DNA of 64,000 nt from Nocardioides nematodiphilus. GTDB taxonomy: Bacteria; Actinomycetota; Actinomycetes; Propionibacteriales; Nocardioidaceae. A program made the position numbers and the translations under genes. Numbering within the stretch: the stretch's first letter is position 1; every line of letters begins with the position of its first letter. The stretch is from positions 62,001 through 126,000 of the forward strand of contig NZ_JAIWOY010000001.1 in NCBI RefSeq assembly GCF_020216525.1, written 5' to 3'. Under the pieces are notes generated by a model that had not been told where the DNA came from, searched no databases, and worked only from the letters and a program-made list of their open reading frames with translations. Positions 25,250 to 34,525 of the stretch are shown one piece after another.

Positions 25250-26287
25250 CTACCAGATGGCGGAGGCGAGGAGGCGCAAGGTCTCCTCGCGCGCCGGGGA
25301 GGTCGCCGGGTCGGTGCCGGCGACGGCACTGCTGATCGGGTTGACCATCACCTCGTCGACGCCGTACGTCGTGGCGAGCTCCTGGATTTGGGCGGCGGCC
25401 TGCGCCGGCGTGCCGATCACCCAGCGACGCTGCATCGACTCGCCCAGGAGCCGGTGCTGGCCGGGGATCTCCACCGCAGCGGCCTCCTCGACCGTGCGGA
25501 GCGGACCGAGCGGCTGGCCGGTGCGCAGGGCGATCATGCTCAGCAGCTGCGGACGGGCCAGGCGGACGGCCTCCTCCTCGGTCTCGGCGACCGCGGCGTT
25601 GACCGTCAGGAACGTCTGCGGCTCGGCCAGATCCTCCGAGGGCCGGAACTGCGAGCGGTAGAGCTCCAGCGCCTCCGCGGTGCCCGATCCGGAGAAGTGG
25701 TGCGCGAAGACGTACGGCAGGCCCTGGGCGGCGGCGAGCTGGGCGGAGAAGTCCGAGGAGCCGAGCAGCCACACGACCGGCTCGGTCCGGGCCGCGGGCG
25801 TGGCGCGCAGCTCATGGCTGCGACCGCTCACGGCCAGCGCGACGCCGTCGCGGCTGAGCATGGCGCGGATGTTGTCGACGTACTCGGGGAAGTGCTGGGC
25901 CGCGTCCTGCTCGACCGGTCCACCGTGGCGCAGCGCCCAGGAGGTGACCGGGTCGGTGCCCGGCGCGCGGCCCAGGCCCAGATCGATCCGCTCCGGGAAC
26001 GCGGCCTCGAGCAGCGCGAACTGCTCGGCGACGACCAGCGGGGCGTGATTGGGCAGCATCACTCCCCCGCTGCCGACGCGGATCCGGCTGGTCACGCCGG
26101 CGACGAGCGCGATCAGCACCGGCGGGTTGGTCGAGCCGACCGCCGGCATGTTGTGGTGCTCGGCCAGCCAGTAGCGGGTGTAGCCGAGCTCGTCGGCCGT
26201 ACGGGCGAGCCGCAGGGTCGCGGCGAGCGCGTCGGAGGACGACTGGTCGGTGCGGACAGGGACGAGGTCGAGAACAGACAAGCGCAC
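25250..26287 (-). CDS. LLM-class flavin-dependent oxidoreductase (luciferase-like monooxygenase)
   Basis: The 345-residue TIM-barrel protein is of the bacterial-luciferase superfamily, MsnO8-like group. Signatures are LSVLDLVPV at the start, [62 protein letters not shown] and PYVFAHHF. Members oxidise substrates with reduced FMN or F420, and the cofactor cannot be decided here. The gene is inserted between map and infA in the ribosomal supercluster, on the same strand and about 45 bp after map. It is not part of the ancestral gene order. No partner flavin reductase is nearby. Confidence 0.92.
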   Translation of the reverse strand: MRLSVLDLVPVRTDQSSSDALAATLRLARTADELGYTRYWLAEHHNMPAVGSTNPPVLIALVAGVTSRIRVGSGGVMLPNHAPLVVAEQFALLEAAFPERIDLGLGRAPGTDPVTSWALRHGGPVEQDAAQHFPEYVDNIRAMLSRDGVALAVSGRSHELRATPAARTEPVVWLLGSSDFSAQLAAAQGLPYVFAHHFSGSGTAEALELYRSQFRPSEDLAEPQTFLTVNAAVAETEEEAVRLARPQLLSMIALRTGQPLGPLRTVEEAAAVEIPGQHRLLGESMQRRWVIGTPAQAAAQIQELATTYGVDEVMVNPISSAVAGTDPATSPAREETLRLLASAIW

Positions 26288-26331
26288 CCAGGGTCAACGT
26301 GGACCCGGGGTGCGCTTGTTCCGTACGGAGC

Positions 26332-27150
26332 TCAGATGGCGCCGAAGGGGACGCCCAGGGAGCCGAGCATCTGCTCGCCGCCGTCGAGGGCGGTCAGCAC
26401 CCAGACACCGTTCTTGGTGACGGTCATGGTGTGCTCGAAGTGCGCGGCCCAGGAGCTGTCCGTCGTGATGACGGTCCAGTCGTCCTCGAGGACGTTGGTC
26501 TCCTTGGTGCCGAGCGTGATCATCGGCTCGATCGCCAGGGCGAGGCCCTCGACGATCTTGGGGCCCTTGCCGGCCTTGCCGAAGTTCGGGACGTTCGGCG
26601 GCTGGTGCATCTGCGAGCCGATGCCGTGGCCGACGTAGTCCTCGAGGATCCCGTAACGGCCGTTGCGCTTCACGAAGCCCTCGACCGCGTGCGAGATGTC
26701 GGTGACCCGGCCGCCGAGACGGGCAGCGGCGATGCCGCGCCACATGGCGCCCTCGGTGACCTCCATCAGCTTGGTGACCTCCGGAGCGACCGTGCCGACC
26801 GCGACGCTGATGGCGGAATCACCGTGCCAGCCGTCGACGATGGCGCCGCAGTCGATCGAGATGACGTCGCCCTCGGCGAGCACGCGCTCTCCGGGGATCC
26901 CGTGCACGACCTCGTCGTTGACCGACGCGCAGATCGAGCCCGGGAAGCCGTGGTAGCCCTTGAAGGACGGTGTCGCGCCCTTGGTGCGGATGGAGTCCTC
27001 GGCGATCGCGTCGAGCTCTCCGGTCGAGATGCCGACGCGCACCGCGGCGCGCAGGACCTCGAGCGTCTCACCGACGACGAGACCGGCGCGGCGCATGGCG
27101 ACGATCTGCTCGGGCGTCTTGATCTCGACGCCCCGGTCCAGCAGGCCCAA
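26332..27150 (-). CDS. map: Methionine aminopeptidase type I
   Basis: The 272-residue enzyme removes the initiator Met. It has the pita-bread fold landmarks: GYHGFPGSICASVNDEVVHGIP, the metal-binding Asp pair in DVISIDCGAIVDGWHGDSAI, the His of GHGIGSQMHQPPNVP and the Glu-containing ALAIEPMITLG and VITTDSSWAAHFEHTMTVT. It appears to start at a rare TTG (27150), 5 bp after the adk stop. I see no better in-frame ATG or GTG upstream of the conserved EIKTPEQIVAMRRAG. The gap to adk suggests coupled translation. Confidence 0.95.
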   Translation of the reverse strand: MGLLDRGVEIKTPEQIVAMRRAGLVVGETLEVLRAAVRVGISTGELDAIAEDSIRTKGATPSFKGYHGFPGSICASVNDEVVHGIPGERVLAEGDVISIDCGAIVDGWHGDSAISVAVGTVAPEVTKLMEVTEGAMWRGIAAARLGGRVTDISHAVEGFVKRNGRYGILEDYVGHGIGSQMHQPPNVPNFGKAGKGPKIVEGLALAIEPMITLGTKETNVLEDDWTVITTDSSWAAHFEHTMTVTKNGVWVLTALDGGEQMLGSLGVPFGAI

Positions 27151-27155
27151 CGGAC

Positions 27156-27731
27156 TCAGCTCTCGCTGGTCTCGGACAGCGAGGCGAAGATCCGCTTGGT
27201 GACGTCGTCGACCTCGCCGAGACCATCGACCTCGTGGACCAGGCCACGTGCCTTGTAGACCTCGATCAGCGGGTGGGTCTGCTCGGCGTAGACCTCCTGG
27301 CGGCGACGGATGACGTCCTCGGTGTCGTCGGCGCGGCCCTCGATCTCGGCGCGCTGCAGCAGGCGCTGCACGATCTCCTCGGAGTCGACCGTGAGCACCA
27401 CGACGGCGTCGAGCTGGTGGCCGGTCTGCTTGATCATCCCGTCGAGCTCCTCCACCTGCGCGAGGGTGCGCGGGTAGCCGTCGAGCAGGAAGCCATGCTC
27501 GGCGTCGGACTCGACGATCCGGTTGCTCACCATCCGGTTCGTGACCTCGTCGGGCACGTACTCGCCGGCGTCCATGTAGCGCTTGGCCTCGACACCGAGC
27601 GGGGTCCCTTGCGAGACGTTCGCGCGGAAGATGTCGCCGGTGGAGATCGCCGGGATGGAGAAGTGGTCGGCGATGAACTTGGCCTGGGTGCCCTTGCCCG
27701 CACCCGGCGGGCCCATGATCAGCAGCCTCAT
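27156..27731 (-). CDS. adk: Adenylate kinase
   Basis: The 191-residue enzyme interconverts ATP + AMP and 2 ADP. The P-loop is GPPGAGKGT, the AMP site includes ISTGDIFRANV, and the core motif is GFLLDGYPRTLAQ. The LID is short (about residues 128-140), without the zinc-binding insertion, as usual in actinobacteria. Its ATG shares one base with the secY stop (TGATG), a clear sign of coupling. The order secY-adk-map is ancestral. Confidence 0.97.
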   Translation of the reverse strand: MRLLIMGPPGAGKGTQAKFIADHFSIPAISTGDIFRANVSQGTPLGVEAKRYMDAGEYVPDEVTNRMVSNRIVESDAEHGFLLDGYPRTLAQVEELDGMIKQTGHQLDAVVVLTVDSEEIVQRLLQRAEIEGRADDTEDVIRRRQEVYAEQTHPLIEVYKARGLVHEVDGLGEVDDVTKRIFASLSETSES

Positions 27732-29035
27732 CAGCGGAGGAATCCTTCGTAGTTGCGCTGCTGGAGCTGGCTCTCGATCTGCTTCACCGTGTCCAGCGCG
27801 ACACCCACCATGATCAGGATGGAGGTGCCACCGAACGGGAAGTTCTGGCTGGCGCCGATCAGCGCGAGCGCGATGAGCGGGATGAGCGCGATCAGACCCA
27901 GGTAGAGAGCACCGGGCAGCGTGATGCGGGACAGGACGTAGGACAGGTAGTCCTCGGTCGGCTTGCCCGCCCGGATCCCGGGGATGAAGCCGCCGTACTT
28001 CTTCATGTTGTCGGCCACCTCAGTCGGGTTGAAGGTGATCGAGACGTAGAAGTAGGTGAAGAAGACGATGAGCAGGAAGTACGCGATCATGTACGCCGGG
28101 TGGTCGCCCTTCACGAAGTACGTGTCGATCCAGGTGACCCAGCGCGACGAGCTGTTCTGGTTGAACTGGGCGGCCATGGCCGGCAGGTACAGCAGCGAGC
28201 TGGCGAAGATGACCGGGATGACGCCGGCCTGGTTGACCTTGAGCGGGATGTAGGTCGAGGAGCCGCCGAACATCCGGCGTCCGACCATCCGGCGGGCGTA
28301 CTGCACCGGGATACGGCGCTGCGCCTGCTCGATGAAGATGACCGCGGCCATGATCGCCAGACCGATGATCATGACGAAGCCGAAGGTGTACCAGCCGTGC
28401 TGCTGGCGCACCGACCACAGCGTGGTCGGGAAGGTCGCGACGACCTGGGTGAAGATGAGGATCGACATGCCGTTGCCGATGCCGCGCTCGGTGATGAGCT
28501 CGCCGAGCCACATGATCACGGCGGTGCCGGCGGTCATGGTGACGACCATGACGAGGAACGTCTTGGTGCCGTTCGAGTGCAGCAGCGGCTGCGAGCAGCC
28601 GTTCAGCAGGTTGCCGGACCGGGCGAGCGCCACGATGCCGGTCGCCTGGAGCAGCGCGAGGCCGAGGGTGAGGTAGCGGGTGTACTGGGTGATCTTGGTC
28701 TGCCCGGCCTGGCCCTCGTTCTTGAGGGCCTCCAGCCGCGGGATCACGACCACTAGCAGCTGCAGGATGATGCTCGCGGTGATGTACGGCATGATGCCGA
28801 GCGCGAAGATCGTCAACCGCAGCAGCGCGCCGCCGGAGAACAGGTTCACCAGGTTGTAGAGCCCGGCGCCGGAGCCCGACTTCGTCAGGTCGATGCACTC
28901 ACGCACGTTGTGGACGTTGACGCCCGGAGCGGGGATCTGCGAGCCGGCCCGGAAGATCACGATGACCAACAGGACGTAGAACAGCTTGCGACGCAGGTCC
29001 GGGGTGCGGAATGCGTTTACGAACGCGCCAAGCAC
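27731..29035 (-). CDS. secY: Protein translocase subunit SecY
   Basis: The 434-residue protein has ten hydrophobic helices and the SecY landmarks AFVNAFRTPDLRRKLFYVL, GIMPYITASIILQLL, GQAGQTKITQYTRYLTL, VNQAGVIPVIFASSLLYLP and a basic C-terminus. It forms the channel of the general secretion pathway with SecE and SecG. I chose the GTG at 29035 because AGAGGA is well placed upstream and actinobacterial SecY proteins start here. The TTG 21 bp upstream has no ribosome site. Confidence 0.97.
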   Translation of the reverse strand: MLGAFVNAFRTPDLRRKLFYVLLVIVIFRAGSQIPAPGVNVHNVRECIDLTKSGSGAGLYNLVNLFSGGALLRLTIFALGIMPYITASIILQLLVVVIPRLEALKNEGQAGQTKITQYTRYLTLGLALLQATGIVALARSGNLLNGCSQPLLHSNGTKTFLVMVVTMTAGTAVIMWLGELITERGIGNGMSILIFTQVVATFPTTLWSVRQQHGWYTFGFVMIIGLAIMAAVIFIEQAQRRIPVQYARRMVGRRMFGGSSTYIPLKVNQAGVIPVIFASSLLYLPAMAAQFNQNSSSRWVTWIDTYFVKGDHPAYMIAYFLLIVFFTYFYVSITFNPTEVADNMKKYGGFIPGIRAGKPTEDYLSYVLSRITLPGALYLGLIALIPLIALALIGASQNFPFGGTSILIMVGVALDTVKQIESQLQQRNYEGFLR

Positions 29036-29125
29036 GAGTAGTTCCTCTTTCGACAACCAGCTAGGGGGCCCTCTGCAGGCACGCCGCGGAAAACCCCGCA
29101 GAGCCTAACAGGCCTCATGACAACT

Positions 29126-29170
29126 CGAGCGCGGCAGGGGCTGTCGTATGACAGACCCCGGCCGCGCTCG
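29126..29170 (-). terminator. Strong hairpin between rplO and secY
   Basis: A 20-pair stem with one mismatch and one bulge (29126-29145 with 29150-29170; outer arm CGAGCGCGGC) has a GTAT loop. It starts 18 bp after the rplO stop. This probably separates the spc genes from secY, which would need its own promoter in the remaining 90 bp. Confidence 0.75.
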
Positions 29171-29187
29171 CGTTAGGAATCAGTACC

Positions 29188-29628
29188 TCAGAGAACCGTG
29201 ACGGTTCCGCCGGCGGCCTCGATCTTCTCCTTGGCGGAGGTCGAGAACGCGTTCGCGGTGACCTCGACCTTGACGGTCAGGTCGCCCTGGCCGAGAACCT
29301 TCACCGGCTGGTTCTTGCGAACCGCACCCTTGGCGACGAGGTTCTCGGGAGTGACGGTGCCACCCTCGGGGAACAGCTCGGAGAGCTTGTCGAGGTTGAC
29401 GACCTGGAACTCGATCTTGAACGGGTTCCGGAAGCCCTTGAGCTTCGGGAGCCGCATGTGGATCGGCATCTGGCCACCCTCGAAGGCGACCGGAACCTGG
29501 TAACGGGCCTTGGTTCCCTTGGTACCACGGCCGGCCGTCTTACCCTTCGAGCCCTCACCACGACCAACGCGGATCTTGGCCTTCTTGGCACCCTTGGCGG
29601 GACGCAGTTCGTGCAGCTTGAGCGTCAT
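29188..29628 (-). CDS. rplO: 50S ribosomal protein L15
   Basis: The 146-residue protein begins [20 protein letters not shown] and shows the L15 Gly-rich RNA-binding core [13 protein letters not shown], then [16 protein letters not shown]. It assembles late on 23S rRNA. Its start lies 2 bp after rpmD, and it is the last gene before the rplO|secY hairpin. Confidence 0.98.
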   Translation of the reverse strand: MTLKLHELRPAKGAKKAKIRVGRGEGSKGKTAGRGTKGTKARYQVPVAFEGGQMPIHMRLPKLKGFRNPFKIEFQVVNLDKLSELFPEGGTVTPENLVAKGAVRKNQPVKVLGQGDLTVKVEVTANAFSTSAKEKIEAAGGTVTVL

Positions 29629-29629
29629 G

Positions 29630-29812
29630 TCAGTCGACCTCCTCGACCGTCACAAGGTGACGGACGGTGTTGACCATGCCGCGGATCTCGGGGCGGTCCT
29701 CCTTGACGACCACGTCGTTGATCCGCTTGAGACCGAGCGTGCGCAGGGTCTCGCGCTGGTTCTTCTTCAGGCCCACGAGGCCCTTGTTCTGGGTGACCTT
29801 CAGCTGAGCCAT
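29630..29812 (-). CDS. rpmD: 50S ribosomal protein L30
   Basis: The 60-residue protein begins [20 protein letters not shown] and has the L30 signature [18 protein letters not shown]. The ATG overlaps the rpsE stop by one base, so translation is coupled within the spc operon. Confidence 0.97.
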   Translation of the reverse strand: MAQLKVTQNKGLVGLKKNQRETLRTLGLKRINDVVVKEDRPEIRGMVNTVRHLVTVEEVD

Positions 29813-30435
29813 CAGGCCGACACCTCCGCCGCGGCCGGAGCCGCCGTGGCCTCAGCGCGCGCCTTGAGCAGCGCGGCCGGGGCGACGTGCTCGACGGGCA
29901 GACCACGACGAGCCGCAACGGCCTCGGGCTGCTCGAGCATCTTGAGGGCCTCCACCGTCGCGTGGACGATGTTGATCTGATTCGACGAACCGAGCGACTT
30001 GCTCAGGACGTCGTGGATGCCCGCGCACTCCAGGACGGCGCGCACCGGACCACCGGCGATAACACCGGTACCGGGAGCGGCCGGACGAAGAAGAACGACG
30101 CCAGCCGCCTTCTCACCCTGGACCGGGTGCGGGATCGTGCCCTGGATGCGGGGAACGCGGAAGAATGCCTTCTTCGCCTCCTCGACACCCTTGGCGATCG
30201 CCGCGGGAACTTCCTTCGCCTTGCCGTAGCCGACGCCGACCAGACCCTCACCGTCACCGACGATCACGAGGGCGGTGAAGCTGAAGCGACGACCACCCTT
30301 CACGACCTTCGCGACACGGTTGATCGCAACGACGCGCTCGATGTAGGCGGTCTTCTCGGCACCCTGGTTGCCGCGACGGTCGTCGCGGCCCCCACGGCGC
30401 TCGCCACCACGCTGTCCGCGCTGGGCTCCGCTCAT
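29812..30435 (-). CDS. rpsE: 30S ribosomal protein S5
   Basis: The 207-residue protein has an Arg/Gly-rich N-terminal extension (about residues 1-28), then the double-stranded RNA-binding S5 domain ([21 protein letters not shown], then [18 protein letters not shown]) and a C-terminal domain with [19 protein letters not shown] and the helix region [15 protein letters not shown]5 helps decoding fidelity. A low-complexity Ala tail closes it. Confidence 0.98.
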   Translation of the reverse strand: MSGAQRGQRGGERRGGRDDRRGNQGAEKTAYIERVVAINRVAKVVKGGRRFSFTALVIVGDGEGLVGVGYGKAKEVPAAIAKGVEEAKKAFFRVPRIQGTIPHPVQGEKAAGVVLLRPAAPGTGVIAGGPVRAVLECAGIHDVLSKSLGSSNQINIVHATVEALKMLEQPEAVAARRGLPVEHVAPAALLKARAEATAAPAAAEVSA

Positions 30436-30467
30436 GAGACTTTCCTCTACTCTCTCTGCTCTTGCGA

Positions 30468-30851
30468 TCAGAAGGACAGGCCGGACTCGCGCGCGGCGTC
30501 AGCCAGCGCCGCGATGCGACCCGTGTACTTGTTTCCGGCACGGTCGAAGACGACCGCCTCGATGCCCGCGGCCTTGGCGCGGGATGCGACCAGCTCGCCG
30601 ACCTGCTTGGCCTTGGCGGTCTTGTCGCCCGCCGCGGCACGCAGGTCCGCCTCCATGGTGGAGGCGTACGCGATGGTCTTGCCGACCTGGTCGTCGACGA
30701 CCTGCACGCTGAGGTGCTTGGCCGACTTGGTGACAACCAGGCGCGGCTTCTCTGCCGTACCGGAGATCTTCTTCCGACCGCGGACCTGGCGCTTGAGACG
30801 CGCCTTGACCTTGGCAGCGGTGTGCTTGTTGTTCGACAGCGAGATGGCCAT
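30468..30851 (-). CDS. rplR: 50S ribosomal protein L18
   Basis: The 127-residue 5S-rRNA-binding protein has [39 protein letters not shown] and the C-terminal [24 protein letters not shown] end (here [13 protein letters not shown]). The ATG at 30851 shares its first base with the rplF stop. A GTG codon just upstream is the less likely start. Confidence 0.97.
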   Translation of the reverse strand: MAISLSNNKHTAAKVKARLKRQVRGRKKISGTAEKPRLVVTKSAKHLSVQVVDDQVGKTIAYASTMEADLRAAAGDKTAKAKQVGELVASRAKAAGIEAVVFDRAGNKYTGRIAALADAARESGLSF

Positions 30852-31390
30852 CACTTACCAGCCTTTCCGACCTTGCGGCGGACGTTCTCGCCGGCGTAAC
30901 GAACGCCCTTGCCCTTGTACGGCTCAGGCTTGCGCAGCTTGCGGATGTTCGCGGCGACCTCGCCGACGAGCTGCTTGTCGATGCCCGCGACACCGAACTT
31001 GGTGGCGTTCTCAACGCTGAAGGTGATGCCCTCGGGCGCCTTGAACGTGATCGGGTGGGAGTAGCCCAGCTGGAACTCCAGCTCGGTGGGGCTCTTCGGG
31101 ATGACTCGGTAACCGACACCCACGATCTCGAGCTTCTTCTCGTAGCCCTCGGTGACGCCGATGACCATGTTGTTGACCAGCGTGCGGGTCAGGCCGTGAA
31201 GGGCCTTGCTCTTGCGCTCGTCGTCGGGGCGGTTGACGTCCAGGACGCCCTCACCCTTCTCCACGGTGATCGGCTCGGCAACGGTGTGCGACAGCGTGCC
31301 CTTGGGGCCCTTGACGGTCACAACCGGACCGTCGAGCTGTACGTCGACGCCAGCCGGGACCGCGACGGGGAGCTTGCCAATGCGCGACAT
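30851..31390 (-). CDS. rplF: 50S ribosomal protein L6
   Basis: The 179-residue protein contains two tandem L6 folds. It begins [20 protein letters not shown] and ends with the signature [18 protein letters not shown], followed by a Lys/Arg tail. It sits near the factor-binding site of the 50S subunit. The stop overlaps the rplR start. Confidence 0.98.
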   Translation of the reverse strand: MSRIGKLPVAVPAGVDVQLDGPVVTVKGPKGTLSHTVAEPITVEKGEGVLDVNRPDDERKSKALHGLTRTLVNNMVIGVTEGYEKKLEIVGVGYRVIPKSPTELEFQLGYSHPITFKAPEGITFSVENATKFGVAGIDKQLVGEVAANIRKLRKPEPYKGKGVRYAGENVRRKVGKAGK

Positions 31391-31418
31391 GCTTTGTTTC
31401 TCCTATCTCGGTCTCAGG

Positions 31419-31826
31419 TCACCAGACGTAGGCGAGGACTTCGCCGCCCACGCCCTTCTGGTTCGCCTGGCGGTCGGTCAGCAGACCCTGGCTCGTCGAG
31501 ATGATCGCGACGCCCAGGCCGCCGAGCACCTTCGGCAGGCCGGTGTGCTTGGCGTAGACGCGCAGACCGGGCTTGCTGATCCGGCGGACGCCGGCGATCG
31601 AGCGCTCACGGTTGCGGCCGTACTTCAGGGTGATGGTCAGCGTCTTGCCGACCTCGCCCTCGGCGGGCTCAGCGACCTCGAACGAGGTGATGTAGCCCTC
31701 CTGCTTGAGGATCTCGGCGACGCCCTGCTTCAGCTTGCTGTAAGGCATGGACACCGCGTCGTGGTACGCCTGGTTGGCGTTGCGCAGACGAGTAAGCATG
31801 TCTGCGATCGGGTCAGTCATCGTCAT
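31419..31826 (-). CDS. rpsH: 30S ribosomal protein S8
   Basis: The 135-residue protein begins [20 protein letters not shown]. The C-terminal landmark is [20 protein letters not shown], then [18 protein letters not shown] chose the ATG at 31826 over the extended open frame at 31883, which reads through the spacer. The next ATG two codons later is also possible. In enterobacteria S8 represses the spc operon by binding rplE mRNA. No such site was sought here. Confidence 0.97.
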   Translation of the reverse strand: MTMTDPIADMLTRLRNANQAYHDAVSMPYSKLKQGVAEILKQEGYITSFEVAEPAEGEVGKTLTITLKYGRNRERSIAGVRRISKPGLRVYAKHTGLPKVLGGLGVAIISTSQGLLTDRQANQKGVGGEVLAYVW

Positions 31827-31900
31827 GATGTGTGTTCTTTCTCGAAGCGGTTTCGCGCCCCTCGCTGGGAACGCGACCTTCAACGGTTAGTGGTGAGAGG

Positions 31901-32086
31901 TCACCAGGAGGACTTGGTCACGCCGGGGAGCTCGCCGCGGTGGGCCATCTCACGCAGGCAGATACGGCACAGGCCGAACTTGCGGAACACAGCCTTCGGG
32001 CGGCCGCAGCGCTGGCAGCGGGTGTAACCGCGGACAGCGAACTTCGGCTTACGCTCGGCCTTGACCTTGAGCGCGGTCTTCGCCAT
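31901..32086 (-). CDS. rpsN: 30S ribosomal protein S14 type Z
   Basis: The 61-residue zinc-binding form has ligands Cys24, Cys27, Cys40 and Cys43 ([30 protein letters not shown]). It is the short primary S14 common to Actinobacteria and Firmicutes, as opposed to the zinc-free long form induced in zinc starvation. It lies 1 bp after the rplE stop. Confidence 0.97.
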   Translation of the reverse strand: MAKTALKVKAERKPKFAVRGYTRCQRCGRPKAVFRKFGLCRICLREMAHRGELPGVTKSSW

Positions 32087-32087
32087 G

Positions 32088-32657
32088 TCAGTTCTCCTTG
32101 AACGGGAAGCCGAGCGCCTTGAGCAGCGCGCGACCCTGGTCGTCGTTGGTGGCCGTGGTCACGAGGGTGATGTCCATACCCCGCGGACGGTCGATCTTGT
32201 CCTGGTCGATCTCGTGGAACATGACCTGCTCCGTGAGACCGAAGGTGTAGTTGCCACGGCCGTCGAACTGGTTGCCGTTCAGACCACGGAAGTCGCGGAT
32301 GCGCGGGAGGGCGGTCGCCAGGAGGCGGTCGAGGAACTCCCACATCCGGTCGCCACGCAGCGTGACGTGGGCGCCGATCGGCATGCCCTCACGCAGCTTG
32401 AACTGGGCGATCGACTTCTTCGCCTTGTTGACGAGCGGCTTCTGACCCGTGATCGCGGTGAGGTCCTTGATGGCGCCCTCGATCAGCTTCGAGTCGCGCG
32501 CGGCCTCGCCGACACCCATGTTGACCACGATCTTGGTCAGACCGGGGACCTGCATGACGTTCGCGATCTCGAACTGGTCCTTCAGCGCGGGAGCGATCTC
32601 CTCGCGGTACTTCGTCTTGAGACGCGGGGTGGAGCGCACGATGGTGGACTCGCTCAT
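32088..32657 (-). CDS. rplE: 50S ribosomal protein L5
   Basis: The 189-residue protein binds 5S rRNA with L18 and L25. Landmarks are [40 protein letters not shown], and [20 protein letters not shown]. The reading frame begins 1 bp after rplX ends. The order rplN-rplX-rplE-rpsN-rpsH is ancestral. Confidence 0.98.
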   Translation of the reverse strand: MSESTIVRSTPRLKTKYREEIAPALKDQFEIANVMQVPGLTKIVVNMGVGEAARDSKLIEGAIKDLTAITGQKPLVNKAKKSIAQFKLREGMPIGAHVTLRGDRMWEFLDRLLATALPRIRDFRGLNGNQFDGRGNYTFGLTEQVMFHEIDQDKIDRPRGMDITLVTTATNDDQGRALLKALGFPFKEN

Positions 32658-32658
32658 C

Positions 32659-33021
32659 TCAGATCTCCTTCCCGGTCTTGCGCGACACGCGGACGCTGCG
32701 CTCGGCGGCGTACGTGGAGCCGTCGGGGCGACGCTTGGTGACGGCGACGCGCTTCGAGCCCGTACGGACCGGCTTGCCGTCCTCGAGAAGCATCACGTTG
32801 GACACGTGGATCGGGGCCTCGGTGGTGATGATGCCGCCGGTGGTGCCGGCGCGACCGCCCTGGTCCTGGACCTTGGTGTGCTTCTTGATGCGGTTGACGC
32901 CCTCGACGACGACTCGCTCGTCCTCGATGAAGACGGCGATGATCTTGCCCTCGGCGCCCTTGTCCTTGCCGGCGATCACCTTGACGGTGTCGCCCTTCTT
33001 GACCTTCAGACCCTTAGCCAT
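32659..33021 (-). CDS. rplX: 50S ribosomal protein L24
   Basis: The 120-residue protein has a KOW motif at the N-terminus ([20 protein letters not shown]) and [14 protein letters not shown]. It initiates 50S assembly. Its ATG shares its first base with the rplN stop (TGATG). A GTG one codon upstream is less likely. Confidence 0.97.
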   Translation of the reverse strand: MAKGLKVKKGDTVKVIAGKDKGAEGKIIAVFIEDERVVVEGVNRIKKHTKVQDQGGRAGTTGGIITTEAPIHVSNVMLLEDGKPVRTGSKRVAVTKRRPDGSTYAAERSVRVSRKTGKEI

Positions 33022-33389
33022 CACAGCACCTCCGGAGCCAGCGAGATGATCTTCATGAACTTCTTCTCGCGCAGCTCGCGGCCCACGGGGCCGAAGATGC
33101 GGGTTCCACGGGGCTCGCCGTCGTTCTTCAGAATGACAGCGGCGTTCTCGTCGAACTTGATGTAAGAGCCGTCGGGACGACGACGCTCCTTGACGGTGCG
33201 AACGATGACAGCCTTCACGACGTCACCCTTCTTGACGTTGCCGCCCGGGATCGCGTCCTTCACGGTGGCGACGATGGTGTCACCGATGCCGGCGTAGCGA
33301 CGCCCAGAGCCACCGAGTACGCGGATGCAGAGGATCTCCTTCGCACCCGTGTTGTCGGCGACCTTGAGTCGCGACTCCTGCTGGATCAT
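33021..33389 (-). CDS. rplN: 50S ribosomal protein L14
   Basis: The 122-residue protein begins [20 protein letters not shown] and contains [17 protein letters not shown] and [20 protein letters not shown], all L14 hallmarks. It contributes to the intersubunit bridge. It is the first gene of the spc section. AAGGAGAAAC provides a good ribosome site. A 197-bp hairpin-rich gap precedes it. Confidence 0.98.
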   Translation of the reverse strand: MIQQESRLKVADNTGAKEILCIRVLGGSGRRYAGIGDTIVATVKDAIPGGNVKKGDVVKAVIVRTVKERRRPDGSYIKFDENAAVILKNDGEPRGTRIFGPVGRELREKKFMKIISLAPEVL

Positions 33390-33545
33390 TGTTTCTCCTT
33401 GTCGAGCTGGTTCTCATCCGCAGACATGGCAGATGAGCCTGGCCGAACTGATGTGGATTGGTGGGCGATGGCCCGAGGATCAATGATCCTCGGGCACTCA
33501 CCCGTTGGTCAATTTGGCGTCACCGCGAGGCGACGCCGTGACAAG
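33390..33545 (-). promoter_or_regulatory. rpsQ-rplN spacer: probable spc-operon promoter region
   Basis: No gene lies here. Read on the - strand there is TTGACC (33507-33512) after a small GGCGTC/GACGCC hairpin, then a perfect 11-bp hairpin with a three-base loop (33471-33495), then 80 bp to the rplN ribosome site. TTGACC may be a -35, although no good -10 lies 17 bp on, because the hairpin occupies that place. The region looks like a regulatory leader. Confidence 0.4.
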
Positions 33546-33581
33546 GCCGTACGGCGGCCCACTGCGGGGCCGCCGTACGGC
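33546..33581 (-). terminator. Strong hairpin directly after rpsQ (S10/spc boundary)
   Basis: A perfect 15-bp stem (GCCGTACGGCGGCCC with its complement) with a six-base loop starts 5 bp after the rpsQ stop. It probably ends or attenuates the S10-operon transcript. No T run follows. Confidence 0.8.
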
Positions 33582-33586
33582 GCAGA

Positions 33587-33859
33587 TCACTTGGCCTTTT
33601 CGAGAATCTCGACGACGCGCCAGCGCTTCGTCTTCGACAGCGGCCGGGTCTCCATGACCAGAACGCGGTCGCCGATGCCGGCCTCGTTGTTCTCGTCGTG
33701 GGCCTTCAGCTTGGAGCTGCGTCGCATGACCTTGCCGTAGAGCGCGTGCTTCACGCGGTCCTCGACCTCGACCACGACGGTCTTCTCCATCTTGTCGCTG
33801 ACGACCAGACCCTCGCGGACCTTACGGTCGTTGCGCTGCTCAGCAGTCTGCTCGCTCAT
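33587..33859 (-). CDS. rpsQ: 30S ribosomal protein S17
   Basis: The 90-residue OB-fold protein has [39 protein letters not shown] and [20 protein letters not shown]. It binds 16S rRNA early. Its ATG overlaps the rpmC stop by 4 bp (ATGA). It is the last gene of the S10 section. Confidence 0.98.
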   Translation of the reverse strand: MSEQTAEQRNDRKVREGLVVSDKMEKTVVVEVEDRVKHALYGKVMRRSSKLKAHDENNEAGIGDRVLVMETRPLSKTKRWRVVEILEKAK

Positions 33860-34101
33860 GCGGCACCATCCTCGTTGCTAGCACCCGGCGCCGTACGGAT
33901 CCCGAGCTCGCGCTCGCGGAGGACCGTGTAGATCCGGGCGATGTCCTTCTTGACCGTACGGAGACGGCCGTGGCTCTCCAGCTGGCCGGTGGCCGCCTGG
34001 AAGCGGAGGTTGAACAGCTCCTCCTTGGCCTCGCGGAGCTTGGCCTCCAGATCGGAAGCCGTGAGCTCGTCGAGCTCGTGAGCCTTCAGCTCGTTCGCCA
34101 T
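33856..34101 (-). CDS. rpmC: 50S ribosomal protein L29
   Basis: The 81-residue protein is a two-helix L29 core ([40 protein letters not shown]) with a short C-terminal extension ([15 protein letters not shown]). It sits at the tunnel exit near L23. It overlaps the rplP stop by one base and rpsQ by four. Confidence 0.97.
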   Translation of the reverse strand: MANELKAHELDELTASDLEAKLREAKEELFNLRFQAATGQLESHGRLRTVKKDIARIYTVLRERELGIRTAPGASNEDGAA

Positions 34102-34520
34102 CAGAACTCACCTGCCTCTCGCGTGATGAAACGGCACTTCATGGGGAGCTTGTGGATCGCGCGGCGCATCGCCTCGCGGGCCACGTCCTCCGGAACACCG
34201 GAGAGCTCGAACATGACACGGCCGGGCTTGACGTTGGCGACCCACCACTCCGGGGAGCCCTTACCGGAACCCATGCGGGTCTCGGCCGGCTTCTTCGTGA
34301 GGGGGCGGTCCGGGTAGATGTTGATCCAGACCTTGCCGCCACGCTTGATGTGACGGGTCATGGCGATACGAGCCGACTCGATCTGTCGGTTGGTCACGTA
34401 GTGACCCTCGAGCGCCTGGATACCGAAGTCACCGAAGGCGAGCGACGTGCCGCCCTTGGCAGCGCCGGAGCGCTTCGGGTGGTGCTGCTTGCGGTGCTTG
34501 ACGCGACGGGGCATCAGCAT
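34101..34520 (-). CDS. rplP: 50S ribosomal protein L16
   Basis: The 139-residue protein begins [19 protein letters not shown], the usual L16 start, so the ATG at 34520 is preferred to one two codons later. [40 protein letters not shown] and the Gly-rich [16 protein letters not shown] confirm it. L16 helps position A-site tRNA. Confidence 0.98.
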   Translation of the reverse strand: MLMPRRVKHRKQHHPKRSGAAKGGTSLAFGDFGIQALEGHYVTNRQIESARIAMTRHIKRGGKVWINIYPDRPLTKKPAETRMGSGKGSPEWWVANVKPGRVMFELSGVPEDVAREAMRRAIHKLPMKCRFITREAGEF

Positions 34521-34525
34521 GACGG

